64,000 bases of DNA from contig NZ_VFMJ01000001.1 of NCBI RefSeq assembly GCF_006715005.1, positions 1,860,001 through 1,924,000 on the forward strand, written 5' to 3'. The position numbers and the translations under genes were made by a program. Origin of the DNA: Serratia marcescens (GTDB taxonomy: Bacteria > Pseudomonadota > Gammaproteobacteria > Enterobacterales > Enterobacteriaceae). Of this stretch, positions 13,001 to 20,592 are shown piece after piece (within the stretch, counting starts at the first letter, position 1; every line of letters begins with the position of its first letter). The notes beneath the pieces are model-generated. The model was not told the DNA's origin. It was given only the letters and a program-made list of their open reading frames with translations, and did no database searches.

Positions 13001-15529
13001 ATCGCCGATCAAGCGCGGCGCACGCCGGAACGCATCGCGCTGCAGGATGCCGGGCACAGCCTCAGCTACCGTGACATGCAGCGCCAGGCCGCGCTGTTGG
13101 CCGAGAGGCTGACGGCGGCCGGCATTCAGCCGGGCGATATCGTCGCGGTGGCGTTGCCACGCTCCGTGCGCCTCAGCCTGGCGCTGACGGCGATTGTGCA
13201 GACCGGCGCCGCCTGGTTGCCGCTGGACACCGGCTACCCGGACGAGCGGCTGGGCTACATGGTGGAGGACGCCAAACCGCGGCTGATTATCACCGAAAGC
13301 GCGTTGGACGCCCGCTTCGCCGCGCTGGCGCCGACGTTGCTGTTCGATGCGCTGGATGACAGCGGGCGCGAACCAGCAGCGCGCCCACCGGCGGGGAACG
13401 GCGATTATCCCGCCTATGTGCTGTATACCTCAGGCTCTACTGGGCGGCCGAAAGGCGTGGTGGTGAACCACCGGGCGATCGTCAACCGCCTGTTCTGGAT
13501 GCAGCACGAGTATGCGCTCGATGCGCAGGACGTGGTATTGCAGAAAACGCCGTGCAGCTTCGACGTTTCCGTCTGGGAATTCTTCTGGCCGCTGATGGTC
13601 GGCGCGCGCCTGGTGATGGCGCCGCCGGAGGCGCACCGCGATCCGCAGGCGCTGACGACGTTGATCGACGACTATGGCGTGACCACGCTGCATTTCGTTC
13701 CGTCCATGTTGGCTATCTGGGTAGAGGCCTTGAACGAACGGGCGCCACAGCGCGCCGCCGCCAGCCTGAAACGCGTGTTCTGCAGTGGCGAAGCGCTGTC
13801 GTGCGAACTGGCTTCCCGCTATCAGGCGTTGGTCACGGCGCCGCTGCACAACCTGTATGGCCCGACGGAGGCGGCGGTCGATGTCACCTATCAACCGGCG
13901 TCCGGCGCGGCATTGGCGGCGGTGAACGGCGCCGGCGTGCCGATCGGCAAACCGGTCTGGAATACCCAACTGAGCATTCTCGACGCCATGCTGCGGCCGG
14001 TACCCGTCGGCTGCGCCGGCGATCTCTACCTGCGCGGCATTCAGCTGGCCGATGGCTATCTGCATCGGCCGGGGTTGACGGCACAGCGGTTTGTCGCCGA
14101 TCCCGCCGGCAACGGGGCGCGCATGTATCGCACCGGTGATATCGCCCGCTGGCTGGAAGACGGCAGCGTCGAGTATTTGGGACGCAGCGACGATCAGCTG
14201 AAGATCCGTGGCCAGCGTATCGAGCTGGGCGAAATCGAACAGGCGCTGCTGGCACAGCCGGGAGTAGCGCAAGCGGCGGTGCACGCCATCGAACTGGGCG
14301 AGGGCGCGACGGGGCTGGGCGGCGCCGATATGCGGCAGCTGGTCGCCTGGCTGATCGCCCAACCGGGCGTGACGCTGGATACTGCCGTGCTGCATCAGGC
14401 GCTGGAGGCACGTTTGCCGGCGCACATGATGCCGGTCAGCTATGTCATGACCGACAGCTTCCCGCTCAGCGCCAGCGGCAAACTGGATCGCAAAGCGTTG
14501 CCACGGCCGCAGCTGGCCCTGCAAGCCGGGCGTGCGCCGCAGAGCGACAGCGAGCGCCTGCTGGCGGCGCTGTTCGGGGAACTGCTGGGGCGCGAGACGG
14601 TGTATGCCGACGACGACTTCTTCGCGCTGGGCGGCCATTCGCTGCTGGCGATGCGTCTGGCGGCAGAGCTGCGCCGGCGCGTCCCGCGGCCGTTGAGCGT
14701 CGGGCAGATCATGTTCGCCCGCAGCCTGGAGAAGATGGCGCACCTGCTCGATGACGCGCAGGCCGCCAACTCGGCCGAGAGCCGTGGCGTCGGCGAATGC
14801 CTGCAGCTGCGGGCCGGTCAAGGCCCGGCGCTGTTCTGCCTGCATCCGGCTTCCGGTTTCGCCTGGCAGTACTCGGGGCTGAGCCGTTATCTGCCGGGGA
14901 ACTACCCGATCATCGGCCTGCAGTCGCCAAGACCGGATGGCGCTATCGCCACCTGCGAGGATATCGAGCAGATGGTCGATCGTCATCTCGCCCATCTGCG
15001 CCGCCTGCAGCCGCAGGGGCCTTACTACCTGCTCGGCTATTCGCTCGGCGGCACGCTGGCGCACTCGATGGCCGCGCGCCTGCAGCAGCAGGGCGAAGAG
15101 GTGGCATTCCTCGGCATGCTGGATACCTATCCACCGGAAGGTCAGGATTGGACCGGCCCCAGCGAGGAAGACGCGCAGAAAGAGGTGGCGCAGGAACAGG
15201 CCGAGTTTATGGCGGAAGATCATGGCGATCCGGCGCTGATGGCGGAGAAGGCGGCGATGTTCGACAGCATCGTCGCCAACTACCGCGATGCGGTGCGCAT
15301 TCTGTCCCAGGCGCGCAGCCGGCGTTTCCACGGCACGGCGACGCTGTTTGTCGCCGACCAGACGCTGCCGCCGGAGATGGACATCAACGCCGTGTGGGCG
15401 CCGTATCTGGATGGGTTGATCTGCCATCATCAGCGCTGCGAACACGCGGACATTCTGTCGCCGGCCTCGCTGGAGACGCTTGGGCCGCTGTTGCATTCGC
15501 TGCTGACGCGGCAATACGGCTTGGTATAA
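7019..15529 (+). CDS. Dimodular NRPS C-A-T-E-C-A-T-TE, chrysobactin-type siderophore synthetase (CbsF/VabF/EntF-like)
   Basis: This 2836-aa synthetase should join 2,3-dihydroxybenzoate to a D-cationic amino acid and L-serine. Order: C1 (HHLTLDG at 153-159), A1 (about 470-975, core YTSGSTG at 630), T1 (GGDS Ser1030), E (HHLVVDG at 1204), C2 (HHLIVDG at 1685), A2 (core at 2136), T2 (GGHS Ser2541) and TE (GYSLGG Ser2675). Aligning A2 to PheA by eye gives the pocket D-V-W-H-F-S-L-V-D-K, identical to the EntF serine code. A1 gives D-S-E-D-M-G-Y-V-D-K, with three acidic wall residues beyond the usual D235, which suits Lys, Arg or Orn. The ATG at 7019 has AGGAAAAGGA upstream; a TTG at 6998 is less likely. 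Length and order match Dickeya CbsF. EntABCE equivalents are absent here and must lie elsewhere. Confidence 0.93.
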   Translation: MSETLSLPDTQVEYREYPLVAAQPGIWIADQIALRRNSFAVAHYTELHGAIDRSALERAIRQGLAEADTVQARFFEAQDGQPMQRLPLNADPARVQAPEWFDFSARPDAEQAALALMNNDLAQDLPADGERPLYRHVVIRVGADRWFWYQRFHHLTLDGFSFEAITRRIADIYRALRHGLSPAASPFTPFGKVVEEFQQWQTSAARQRAAEFWRQHLHELPSPLSLSTESREVEPGARPLKQVLVLPESLFDEALRDDALQALQPADIVTAALAMYMARMSGETRFSVGFPFMRRMGSQALAAVGPVVNVLPLLLSVTPELSLADVCQAVVAEIKQARRHQRYEAEQIKRDLGLVGGHQELYGPVVNVKVYHSALSFDGQAAVTHTLAMGPVDDLEFEIGFRNGVLTLSLVANPAKYSPRSLHHHAERIGHWLQQLARQPHQPNGQLALIGEGELRQLAAWGRGADLTPPTGMVSIMDAFQRQVERQPEALAVACGDVRLSYRQLSERVMQLGRVLIDSGIGAEDVVAIGIPRSVDTLVALFGVLASGAAYMPLDLDYPRERLALMCDDARPVMLLTHRATLTNMPDLPQVLCLDDAACLARCAAAEATPITDDERRMPLSEAHLAYMIYTSGSTGKPKGVMSTHRGLLNLFLSHQASLFGPAIEKFQARHARRLRAGHTASFSFDSSWEPLFCMMMGSELVIFDEELRRDPWALLEQTQQTPIDLLDITPSFFSQLVDCGLLKGQFPLPAFVMIGGEAATPTLWNLMQQHPEVEIHNYYGPSEYTVDTLGAPVTAADQPVIGRPLANTAVWLLDSRLQPVPIGAAGELYISGKGIARGYLRRPDLTAARFVANPFAEGEVMYRSGDLMRWSAEGQLVFIGRTDHQIKVRGFRVELGEVESALAALPDVGRAVVIAEPIGATYRLIGYCSVQDDARRASPTLQSELLGQLAQRLPDYIVPAILVVMPELPLNVNGKIDRQALPKPQETLAQSIREPATEQERLICGAMAQLLGMERVGADDDFFALGGDSISAMGLGTALRRKGYLLRPREIFALHTPARMAQAMQPLVVDSQAARRVQQGPIDGLPILHWFAETGDMHRRFAHGVFLRVPAELQPQQLRDALEQLRTAHPALGARIRDGQLVVETAAAGELMQVNTVSGELELAAEQAFDAALDLLDPAAGTMMQAILLQRDGQSLGLVLAIHHLVVDGVSWRILLDELRQVADGAMQGQPITLPPEETSLYEWSARLRADVERREAELPFWRQMLADEVPRLGRRALDPQTDRIASVSERRTLIDSRLTAALLGTLPQGYRAQVEEIMLCALAQACRRRFQAASLRFSLESHGRAELDDGLDLARTVGWLTAEYPLCIELHDAEHNEAVRAVKRATRAVADRGVGYGQLRYLHPQRDELAALAQRNAPEILFNYLGRFSQDEGNWAPQRSQTRFRDAFAVAQDAQQALSYGLEVNIFVEERRDGACLAINWSWLEGIFSESDIAQLHSGIEQAVRALCEFAERHPDRAAATLVAAEIAQPNVDDETVRAWERAYGPLTAALPLLPLQHGLLFHAQTAQQGGSYNSLTRLSLYGELDAHHLQQALDAVIRRHPQLAARFNREGEPLQLIPQESHWPLDSHRLPPLSAEQEAQALNQLEQQELQRDLFNQPGAMLHALRVKHGDSERYTLFLNAHHLIVDGWSTPVVLNDLMLALREGEQALPPLRSNYADIVCRLAARDAEASRRLWRETLQDVRPTLLFGETQDDRVHELEMTLPPAEETRLLTLCRERGLTLNTVMQGIWALQLASCCGHQDVVFGSPVSGRFGQIEGVEEHVGLFSNTLPVRVRLQHDRSLTDQLTELQHRQIELLEHDDLGLGEIQHLAGAGTLFDTLLVVENYPDNDALLGGAGALRCDAIRNKGYTHYPLTLLVLPGERLRLLMEYRASVPQPERFAARLMALLQQWIAQPDLPLPRWQLQTPQEQALIAAVNRTGQAVADTTLHQAIADQARRTPERIALQDAGHSLSYRDMQRQAALLAERLTAAGIQPGDIVAVALPRSVRLSLALTAIVQTGAAWLPLDTGYPDERLGYMVEDAKPRLIITESALDARFAALAPTLLFDALDDSGREPAARPPAGNGDYPAYVLYTSGSTGRPKGVVVNHRAIVNRLFWMQHEYALDAQDVVLQKTPCSFDVSVWEFFWPLMVGARLVMAPPEAHRDPQALTTLIDDYGVTTLHFVPSMLAIWVEALNERAPQRAAASLKRVFCSGEALSCELASRYQALVTAPLHNLYGPTEAAVDVTYQPASGAALAAVNGAGVPIGKPVWNTQLSILDAMLRPVPVGCAGDLYLRGIQLADGYLHRPGLTAQRFVADPAGNGARMYRTGDIARWLEDGSVEYLGRSDDQLKIRGQRIELGEIEQALLAQPGVAQAAVHAIELGEGATGLGGADMRQLVAWLIAQPGVTLDTAVLHQALEARLPAHMMPVSYVMTDSFPLSASGKLDRKALPRPQLALQAGRAPQSDSERLLAALFGELLGRETVYADDDFFALGGHSLLAMRLAAELRRRVPRPLSVGQIMFARSLEKMAHLLDDAQAANSAESRGVGECLQLRAGQGPALFCLHPASGFAWQYSGLSRYLPGNYPIIGLQSPRPDGAIATCEDIEQMVDRHLAHLRRLQPQGPYYLLGYSLGGTLAHSMAARLQQQGEEVAFLGMLDTYPPEGQDWTGPSEEDAQKEVAQEQAEFMAEDHGDPALMAEKAAMFDSIVANYRDAVRILSQARSRRFHGTATLFVADQTLPPEMDINAVWAPYLDGLICHHQRCEHADILSPASLETLGPLLHSLLTRQYGLV

Positions 15530-15536
15530 CGCAACC

Positions 15537-15562
15537 GGGCCGGGGGGCGTGCGTCCCGGCCC
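15537..15562. other. Intercistronic GC-rich hairpin between the NRPS and entS
   Basis: GGGCCGGG (15537-15544) pairs perfectly with CCCGGCCC (15555-15562). No T-run follows, so this is more likely a message-stabilising or attenuating hairpin than a full terminator. Confidence 0.45.
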
Positions 15563-15589
15563 GCACTAAAACATGACATGCAGGACACT

Positions 15590-16873
15590 ATGGCCAGACC
15601 TTCTTTTTTTCTTGATTTCAGTTTGCTGAGAAGCAATGCACATTTCCGCGCGATTTTCTGCGCCCGCATGCTGTCGGTGTTTTCCCTCGGCATGTTGGCG
15701 GTAGGGGTGCCAATTCAGATCCAGGCGATGACTGGCTCCACCTTGCAGGTGGGCGTGGCGGTGGCGCTGGACGGGGTGGGCATGTTTATCGGCCTGATGC
15801 TGGGCGGGGTGCTTGCCGATCGCTACGATCGCCGCAAGCTGATCCTGTTTGCGCGCGGCACCTGCGGGCTGGGCTTTGTCGCCCTGAGTCTGAACGCCTT
15901 CGCCCCGGCACCGTCGTTGTGGGCGCTCTACCTGCTGGCGGCCTGGGACGGCTTTTTCGGCGCGCTGGGCATGACGGCGCTGATGGCGGTGATCCCGCTG
16001 CTGGTCGGGCGCGAAAACCTGGCGGCGGCGGGGGCCTTGAGCATGGTGACGGTGCGCATCGGCGCGATCCTCGCGCCGGCGCTGGGCGGGATTATCATCG
16101 TGTTCGGCGGCGTGGGGCTGGCGTTTGCCGTCGCGGCGGCAGGGACGCTGGGCACCCTGGTCCCGCTGGTGCGCTTGCCGACGCTGTTGCCGCAGCAGCA
16201 GGAGCCGGAACATCCGCTGCGCGCGCTCGCCAGCGGCTTCCAGTTTGTCTGGCGCAATAAAGTGGTGGGTTCGGTGGTGCTGCTGGGGATGCTGATGAGC
16301 ATCGTCGGCGCCGTCAGGGTGCTGTTTCCGGCGCTGGCGCAGGACGCTTACCACGTCGGCGCGTCCTCAATTGGCCTGATGTACTCCGCGGTGCCGCTCG
16401 GTGCGATGCTGGGCGCGTTGACCAGCGGCTGGGTGGGGCGTTTCTCTCGACCCGGCGTGCTGATCCTGGTCGCCGCTATCGTCGCGTTCACCGCCATCGC
16501 GTCACTGGGGCTGTTCAGCCACCTGGCGCCGGCGCTGCTGGCGCTGGTGTGCTACGGCTACGCCAACGCTATCGCCTCACTTCTGCAGTTCATGCTGATC
16601 CAGAGCAACACGCCGGATCATCTGCTGGGGCGGGTGAACAGCCTGGGCACCGCGCAGGACGTGACCGGTGATTCGATCGGCGCGCTGGGGCTCGGCGTGC
16701 TGGGCAGGGTATTTACCCCGTTGATGAGCGTGCTGTCGTTTGGCGCGTTCGCCGCCTTGTTGGGCGTGCTGGTGGCCTTCAGCGTACGCACGCTGCGCCA
16801 GTGCCGGCCGGCGGACACGTTGGTCGAGCACGATGAACCCGCGCCGGCAACCTCAGCGGCGGCGGACAACTAA
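15590..16873 (+). CDS. entS: EntS-like MFS siderophore exporter
   Basis: This inner-membrane major facilitator protein exports the newly made catechol siderophore. It has about 12 hydrophobic segments. The MFS loop 2-3 motif is present as GGVLADRYDRRK, and stretches such as YLLAAWDGFFGALGMTAL and NVTGD-like QDVTGDSIGALGLG closely follow E. coli EntS. The ATG at 15590 (MARPSFFLDFSLL) matches the EntS N-terminus and has AGGA 4 nt upstream; an in-frame ATG at 15578 has no RBS. It is the last gene of the fes-mbtH-NRPS operon and stops 5 nt short of the end of the convergent HxlR gene. Confidence 0.92.
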   Translation: MARPSFFLDFSLLRSNAHFRAIFCARMLSVFSLGMLAVGVPIQIQAMTGSTLQVGVAVALDGVGMFIGLMLGGVLADRYDRRKLILFARGTCGLGFVALSLNAFAPAPSLWALYLLAAWDGFFGALGMTALMAVIPLLVGRENLAAAGALSMVTVRIGAILAPALGGIIIVFGGVGLAFAVAAAGTLGTLVPLVRLPTLLPQQQEPEHPLRALASGFQFVWRNKVVGSVVLLGMLMSIVGAVRVLFPALAQDAYHVGASSIGLMYSAVPLGAMLGALTSGWVGRFSRPGVLILVAAIVAFTAIASLGLFSHLAPALLALVCYGYANAIASLLQFMLIQSNTPDHLLGRVNSLGTAQDVTGDSIGALGLGVLGRVFTPLMSVLSFGAFAALLGVLVAFSVRTLRQCRPADTLVEHDEPAPATSAAADN

Positions 16874-16877
16874 CCCC

Positions 16878-17237
16878 TCACGGCACCGGCTGTTCCGGTC
16901 GGTGTCGTTCTCCCCACTGGCACATCATGTCGATCACCGGGATCAGCGAACGCCCGCGCTCGGACAGGCTGTACTCCACCTTGGGTGGGATCTGCGGATA
17001 CTCCTTTCTCATCACCAGGCGGTCTTTTTCCAGCTCTTTCAGCGTCGAACTCAGCGTTTTGTACGAAATGGTGCCGATGCAACGCTGCAGTTCGTTGAAC
17101 CGCAATACCGGCTTATACAGCGCCAGCCAGTAGAGAATAATCATTTTATATTTGCCGTTGATCACCGACAGGGTGTAGCCATAGCCGGTGTCTTCGAGGC
17201 TGATGCCCGTTGGGCTGCAGCGGGATTCGGCGGTCAT
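16878..17237 (-). CDS. HxlR-family transcriptional regulator
   Basis: This is a 119-aa winged-helix DNA-binding protein of the HxlR family. The N-terminus has a Cys followed by INGKYKMIILYWL, then the recognition region LRFNELQRCIGTISYKTLSSTLKELEKDRLV and the wing YPQIPPKVEYSLSERG. Members often sense electrophiles or quinones through the N-terminal Cys. It is divergent from the flavodoxin-fold reductase at 17340, about 100 nt away, which is its likely target. The C-terminus lies 5 nt from the convergent EntS gene. Confidence 0.9.
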   Translation of the reverse strand: MTAESRCSPTGISLEDTGYGYTLSVINGKYKMIILYWLALYKPVLRFNELQRCIGTISYKTLSSTLKELEKDRLVMRKEYPQIPPKVEYSLSERGRSLIPVIDMMCQWGERHRPEQPVP

Positions 17238-17339
17238 TTTATACTTTCTCCAGGGTAAGTATGTGTCGTGAGTGTGCGTATTTTACATTCTGTCAGCATA
17301 CCCTAAGATGCGTCGAAACACCTGACTGGAGAAATCAGT

Positions 17340-17894
17340 ATGAAAACCTTGGTGGTCGTGGCCCATCCCGATATGGCGAACTCGGTGGTTAACAAACGTT
17401 GGCTGGAGGAACTGCGGCGCTATCCGGAGCGGTATACGGTGCATGAATTGCATCAGGACTATCCGGACTGGCGGATCGACGTCGCGAGGGAACAACAGCT
17501 GATTGAAGCGCATGACAACATCGTGCTGCAATTCCCGATTTTCTGGTTCAGCAGCCCGCCGCTGCTGAAAAAATGGCTGGATGACGTGCTCACCTACGGC
17601 TGGGCCTACGGTTCCCGCAGCGGCTACAAGATGCAAAACAAGAAGCTGGCGCTGGCGGTGACGGCGGGGGTGCGTGCAGAAGACTATGCGCGCGACGGGC
17701 GCTATCGCTACTCGCTGGAGGAAATCTTCCGGCCGTTTGAAGTCACCGCCGGTTACGTGCGGGCCGACTATGCCTCGTTCTTCGCCTTTTATGGCAAGGA
17801 GGCCGCTTCGGACGGGGTGGCAGAGCAGGTTCAGCAGCATGAGCTGGACAGCAGCGCACAGGGCTACCAGACATTTCTCGCCGCCCTGAATTAA
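17340..17894 (+). CDS. NAD(P)H oxidoreductase, flavodoxin-like fold (KefF/MdaB type)
   Basis: This 184-aa cytoplasmic flavoprotein probably reduces quinones by two electrons. The FMN/FAD-binding N-terminus reads MKTLVVVAHPDMANSVVNKRW. The family core FPIFWFSSPPLLKKWLDDV sits near residues 60-85, and the nicotinamide-side loop AVTAGVRAEDYARDG follows. It is divergent from the HxlR regulator at 16878-17237 and so is probably induced by the compound that protein senses. A second enzyme of the same fold, in the opposite orientation, ends 38 nt beyond it. The natural substrate is unknown. Confidence 0.9.
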   Translation: MKTLVVVAHPDMANSVVNKRWLEELRRYPERYTVHELHQDYPDWRIDVAREQQLIEAHDNIVLQFPIFWFSSPPLLKKWLDDVLTYGWAYGSRSGYKMQNKKLALAVTAGVRAEDYARDGRYRYSLEEIFRPFEVTAGYVRADYASFFAFYGKEAASDGVAEQVQQHELDSSAQGYQTFLAALN

Positions 17895-17931
17895 CGCCGC
17901 GCCCCGGATACGCCAGGGCGTGCGCCTCCGG

Positions 17932-18708
17932 CTACTCGATGTGAACGCCGAAACCGTCCTGCCCCGGCGCGAGATGCGCTTTCAGCGTCAACTGCGGGAT
18001 CAGGTAGTCACCGGCGTTCTGTCGCCGAAACGGAATGGGCTCGGTGTGCCACAGGGTATCGAGCCGTTGCCCGAGCTGCTCGCACAGGGCGGCGAAGCGC
18101 GTCTCGTCGGTCTTTCCGGCGCGGTAGGTGACAAACGGCGGCAGCACCTCGAAGCCTGGGTAATGCAGCATGCCGTGCTGGATCGGAAACAGGATATCGT
18201 CGATCGGTCCGTTGATGCCGCGCGGGGCGTAATGGGACTCCCAGCCGCCGGCGCTGACGATCAGCATCGCCCGTTTGCCCGCCAGCGTCCCCTCGCCGTA
18301 ACGGTCGCCCCAATGGGTGTCGGAATGCTCACCGACGCCGTAGGCAAAACCATAGGCATAGACACGCTCGAACCAGCCTTTCAGAATCGCCGGCATCGAG
18401 AACCACCACAGCGGAAACTGCAGCAGCACCACGTCCGCCCAGCGCAATTTTTGCTGCTCCCGTTCGATATCGGCGCTCTGCACGCCGTTAGCAAACGCGC
18501 GCTGCGAATCCAGCGAAGGATCGAAACGGGGCCCTAATGCGCCTTCCAGGCTGTCGGCGGCGTCAAGCGCCGCTTTCCACTTCATGGCGTACAGATCGGA
18601 CACCTGTACCTGATGGCCGGCCTGCGTCAGGCGATCAACGGCGAAGTTTTTCAGTGAGCCGGTCAGCGACTGCGGCTCTGGGTGGGCGTAAACAATCAGC
18701 ACATTCAT
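17932..18708 (-). CDS. NAD(P)H dehydrogenase (quinone), flavodoxin-like fold (NQO1 type)
   Basis: This 258-aa NAD(P)H:quinone reductase of the flavodoxin-like superfamily is longer than its neighbour at 17340. The N-terminus MNVLIVYAHPEPQSLTGSL binds the flavin phosphate. The central QFPLWWFSMPAILKGWFERV and the glycine-rich VSAGGWESHYAPRGINGP match NQO1/YwrO-type enzymes. The start is the ATG at 18708, with AGGAGAG upstream. It is divergent from the LysR regulator at 18793, which probably controls it. A role in quinone or nitro-compound detoxification is inferred from the family. Confidence 0.9.
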   Translation of the reverse strand: MNVLIVYAHPEPQSLTGSLKNFAVDRLTQAGHQVQVSDLYAMKWKAALDAADSLEGALGPRFDPSLDSQRAFANGVQSADIEREQQKLRWADVVLLQFPLWWFSMPAILKGWFERVYAYGFAYGVGEHSDTHWGDRYGEGTLAGKRAMLIVSAGGWESHYAPRGINGPIDDILFPIQHGMLHYPGFEVLPPFVTYRAGKTDETRFAALCEQLGQRLDTLWHTEPIPFRRQNAGDYLIPQLTLKAHLAPGQDGFGVHIE

Positions 18709-18792
18709 AACAACTCTCCTTGGTCTGAGAGCTGCAGAGTAGGGCGTTAGTCGGTATATTAGAAATGAATTACCTTTATCCCAGGTATAACC

Positions 18793-19686
18793 ATGAATAA
18801 TTTAAGGCGGCTGGATCTCAACCTGCTGGTGACGCTCGACGCGCTGCTGGCGGAGCACAACGTCACGCGTGCGGCGCAGCGGCTCAATTTCTCTCAGCCT
18901 GCGGTCAGCGTGCATCTTGCCAAACTGCGGGCGATCTTTGACGATCCGCTGCTGTTGCCCGGCCCGCGCGGTATGCGCCCGACCGCCAGAGCGGAGCAGC
19001 TGCGGGAACCCCTGCGTCAGGCGCTGGCGGCGCTCGAGTTGGCGGTGACGCCGGCGACGCCGTTCGATCCCGCCGTGGCGAGCGATACCTGGCGCGTGGC
19101 CGCCTTTGACTACGGCGAATCCACCATCGTGTTGCCGGCGCTGAACGGTTTACGCACGGCGGCGCCCGGCACCCGGCTGGCGGTGCTGGAGATCGCCCCG
19201 GCGCGCCTCGCCAAACGGGCGGAACAGGGGGAGATCGATCTGGCGTTTCACACCCGCGAAGGGGCGCCGCCCGGTCTGCGTCAGCGCACGCTGTTCAGTG
19301 AACGCTATGTGCTGGTGGGCAGGGTCGGCCATCCCAAACTGCATGGAAACCTGACGCTGGCGCAATTTTGCCAATTGGAGCAGGTGATGGTCTCGCCGGA
19401 CGGCGGCGGGTTCTATGGCATGACCGACCGGGCGCTGGCGGAGGTGGGGCTGACGCGGCGCGTGGTGCTTTCCGTGCCGCATTTTCTGTTCGTGATCTCG
19501 GTGCTGACGCAATCCGATTTGGTAGCGATGCTGCCGGAGCGACTGGTGCGTAACCAGCCTTTATTGCAACAGCTCGAGCCGCCGCTGGCGGTGCCGGGCT
19601 TTGAAATGACCATGCTGTGGCACGAGCGATCGCATCGCGATCCCGCTCACCGGTGGCTGCGCGAACATATCGTGCGTTCAGTGTGA
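18793..19686 (+). CDS. LysR-family transcriptional regulator (NodD/PcpR branch)
   Basis: This 297-aa LysR regulator has an N-terminal winged helix: LDLNLLVTLDALLAEHNVTRAAQRLNFSQ contains the recognition helix, with SQPAVSVHLAKLR following. A PBP2-like effector domain spans about 90-295 and includes the sentence-like DLAFHTREGAPPGL region typical of NodD/PcpR relatives. It is divergent from the quinone reductase at 17932-18708, with 84 nt between the starts. That is the standard LysR arrangement with its target; the effector is unknown. Confidence 0.9.
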   Translation: MNNLRRLDLNLLVTLDALLAEHNVTRAAQRLNFSQPAVSVHLAKLRAIFDDPLLLPGPRGMRPTARAEQLREPLRQALAALELAVTPATPFDPAVASDTWRVAAFDYGESTIVLPALNGLRTAAPGTRLAVLEIAPARLAKRAEQGEIDLAFHTREGAPPGLRQRTLFSERYVLVGRVGHPKLHGNLTLAQFCQLEQVMVSPDGGGFYGMTDRALAEVGLTRRVVLSVPHFLFVISVLTQSDLVAMLPERLVRNQPLLQQLEPPLAVPGFEMTMLWHERSHRDPAHRWLREHIVRSV

Positions 19687-19699
19687 GCGGATTAACGGG

Positions 19700-20179
19700 T
19701 TAAAGGGAGAAGCGTTTTTTGATTCTGTCGATCGGCGTGCCATCGCTGAGCGGCACCTGCGGCAAACGATCGTAATCGCGAAAGCCCATTTTGTGGTAGT
19801 AGGCGAGGCCACCGACGTTATCCGCCCGAATGGTGGCGTTGATGTGCTTGAAACCGTGAGACTTCGCCGCCGCTAAAGTGGCAGGGAACAGCGCACTGCC
19901 GACGCCACGCACCTTCGGCGACAGGCGGGAAAAGGTGGCAATATCTGCGGTATCGGGCGGCAGGGCATCATCTGCGCTCAGCGACTGAAAGCCCACTAAC
20001 AGCCCATCCACCTCCGCGACCTGGCAGCCCAGCGCATTGCTGCCGCTGATGAACCAATCGCTGAACTCGGCGGGGGTGAGGGGCGTTTCTAGTGCCGTCG
20101 TGCCGCCGGCGCCGATCACGTCATTCAATAACTGCGTCAGGGCTTCAGCGTCTTGCGGGGTTACCGTTCTGATCTTCAT
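19700..20179 (-). CDS. GNAT-family N-acetyltransferase
   Basis: This 159-aa acetyl-CoA-dependent acyltransferase begins MKIRTVTPQDAEALTQLLNDV. The acetyl-CoA loop is FSRLSPKVRGVGSALFPATLAAAKSHGFKHINATI, in which VRGVGSAL plays the role of the Q/R-x-x-G-x-G/A motif. The closing YYHKMGFRDYDRL is the usual motif B ending. The substrate cannot be predicted. It converges with the LysR gene, from which it is separated by 13 nt. Confidence 0.88.
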   Translation of the reverse strand: MKIRTVTPQDAEALTQLLNDVIGAGGTTALETPLTPAEFSDWFISGSNALGCQVAEVDGLLVGFQSLSADDALPPDTADIATFSRLSPKVRGVGSALFPATLAAAKSHGFKHINATIRADNVGGLAYYHKMGFRDYDRLPQVPLSDGTPIDRIKKRFSL

Positions 20180-20289
20180 TGCGTTGCTATCTCCTATGAT
20201 GAATCGGCTGGAACCATCGAAAGAAGATAGACGCAGGCGTCCGATAATGAAATACCGGAACGTGCCGGACCAAAAGACAGTGAGGGGAA

Positions 20290-20451
20290 TTACATGAACA
20301 GGAAGCGGTCGGCCAGCGGAACCCCACGTTCGAGGCGTGGTGGCAACGCGTCGTCACGATCGTCAGGCTGAGCTGCCTGCGGCGCGGCGTCTTCGGCTTT
20401 TTCAATCATCAGCTCGCCGAGCAGGGCCAGAAAACGAGTGAGCTTTTGCAT
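20290..20451 (-). CDS. Small ORF, 53 aa, unknown
   Basis: The reverse strand holds a 54-codon frame from ATG (20451) to TAA (20290), preceded by a strong GGAGGGAAT ribosome-binding site 2-8 nt before the ATG. The product starts with a hydrophobic helix (LTRFLALLGELMIEKAED), continues with an acidic Asp/Ala/Pro/Gln-rich linker and ends with a basic-hydrophobic tail (ADRFLFM). I do not recognise it. The good RBS and the position in an otherwise empty gap make translation likely. Function is unknown. Confidence 0.6.
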   Translation of the reverse strand: MQKLTRFLALLGELMIEKAEDAAPQAAQPDDRDDALPPRLERGVPLADRFLFM

Positions 20452-20557
20452 ATTCCCTCCGGATCCTTGATTACATTGAGAGTGATACTAATCGCCGCTC
20501 AACCGAATGGGAAAAACTTAAAACTCATATCCTAAGAACCGGATCGCATATCGCCTG

Positions 20558-20585
20558 ACCGGGCGACGGTTGCCCATCGCCCGGT
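20558..20585. terminator. Hairpin downstream of the copper receptor gene
   Basis: ACCGGGCGA (20558-20566) pairs perfectly with TCGCCCGGT (20577-20585), immediately after the stop of the leftward copper receptor gene. There is no clear T-run, so the terminator call is moderate. Confidence 0.55.
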
Positions 20586-20592
20586 GAACGGT

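Noticed and set aside
13430-15514. A 694-codon open frame antisense to the NRPS
   Set aside because: It is an artefact of high G+C codon bias on the other strand: low-complexity Arg/His/Gln/Ala protein, no RBS, no domain, and it lies wholly over intact A, T and TE domains. The same holds for long frames at 3746-5119, 36372-38216, 9212-10408 and 24328-25359.
7019-15529. Enterobactin synthetase EntF
   Set aside because: EntF has one module without an epimerase. This protein has two modules and an E domain, and its first A domain has a cationic-type pocket, so it is not enterobactin synthetase.
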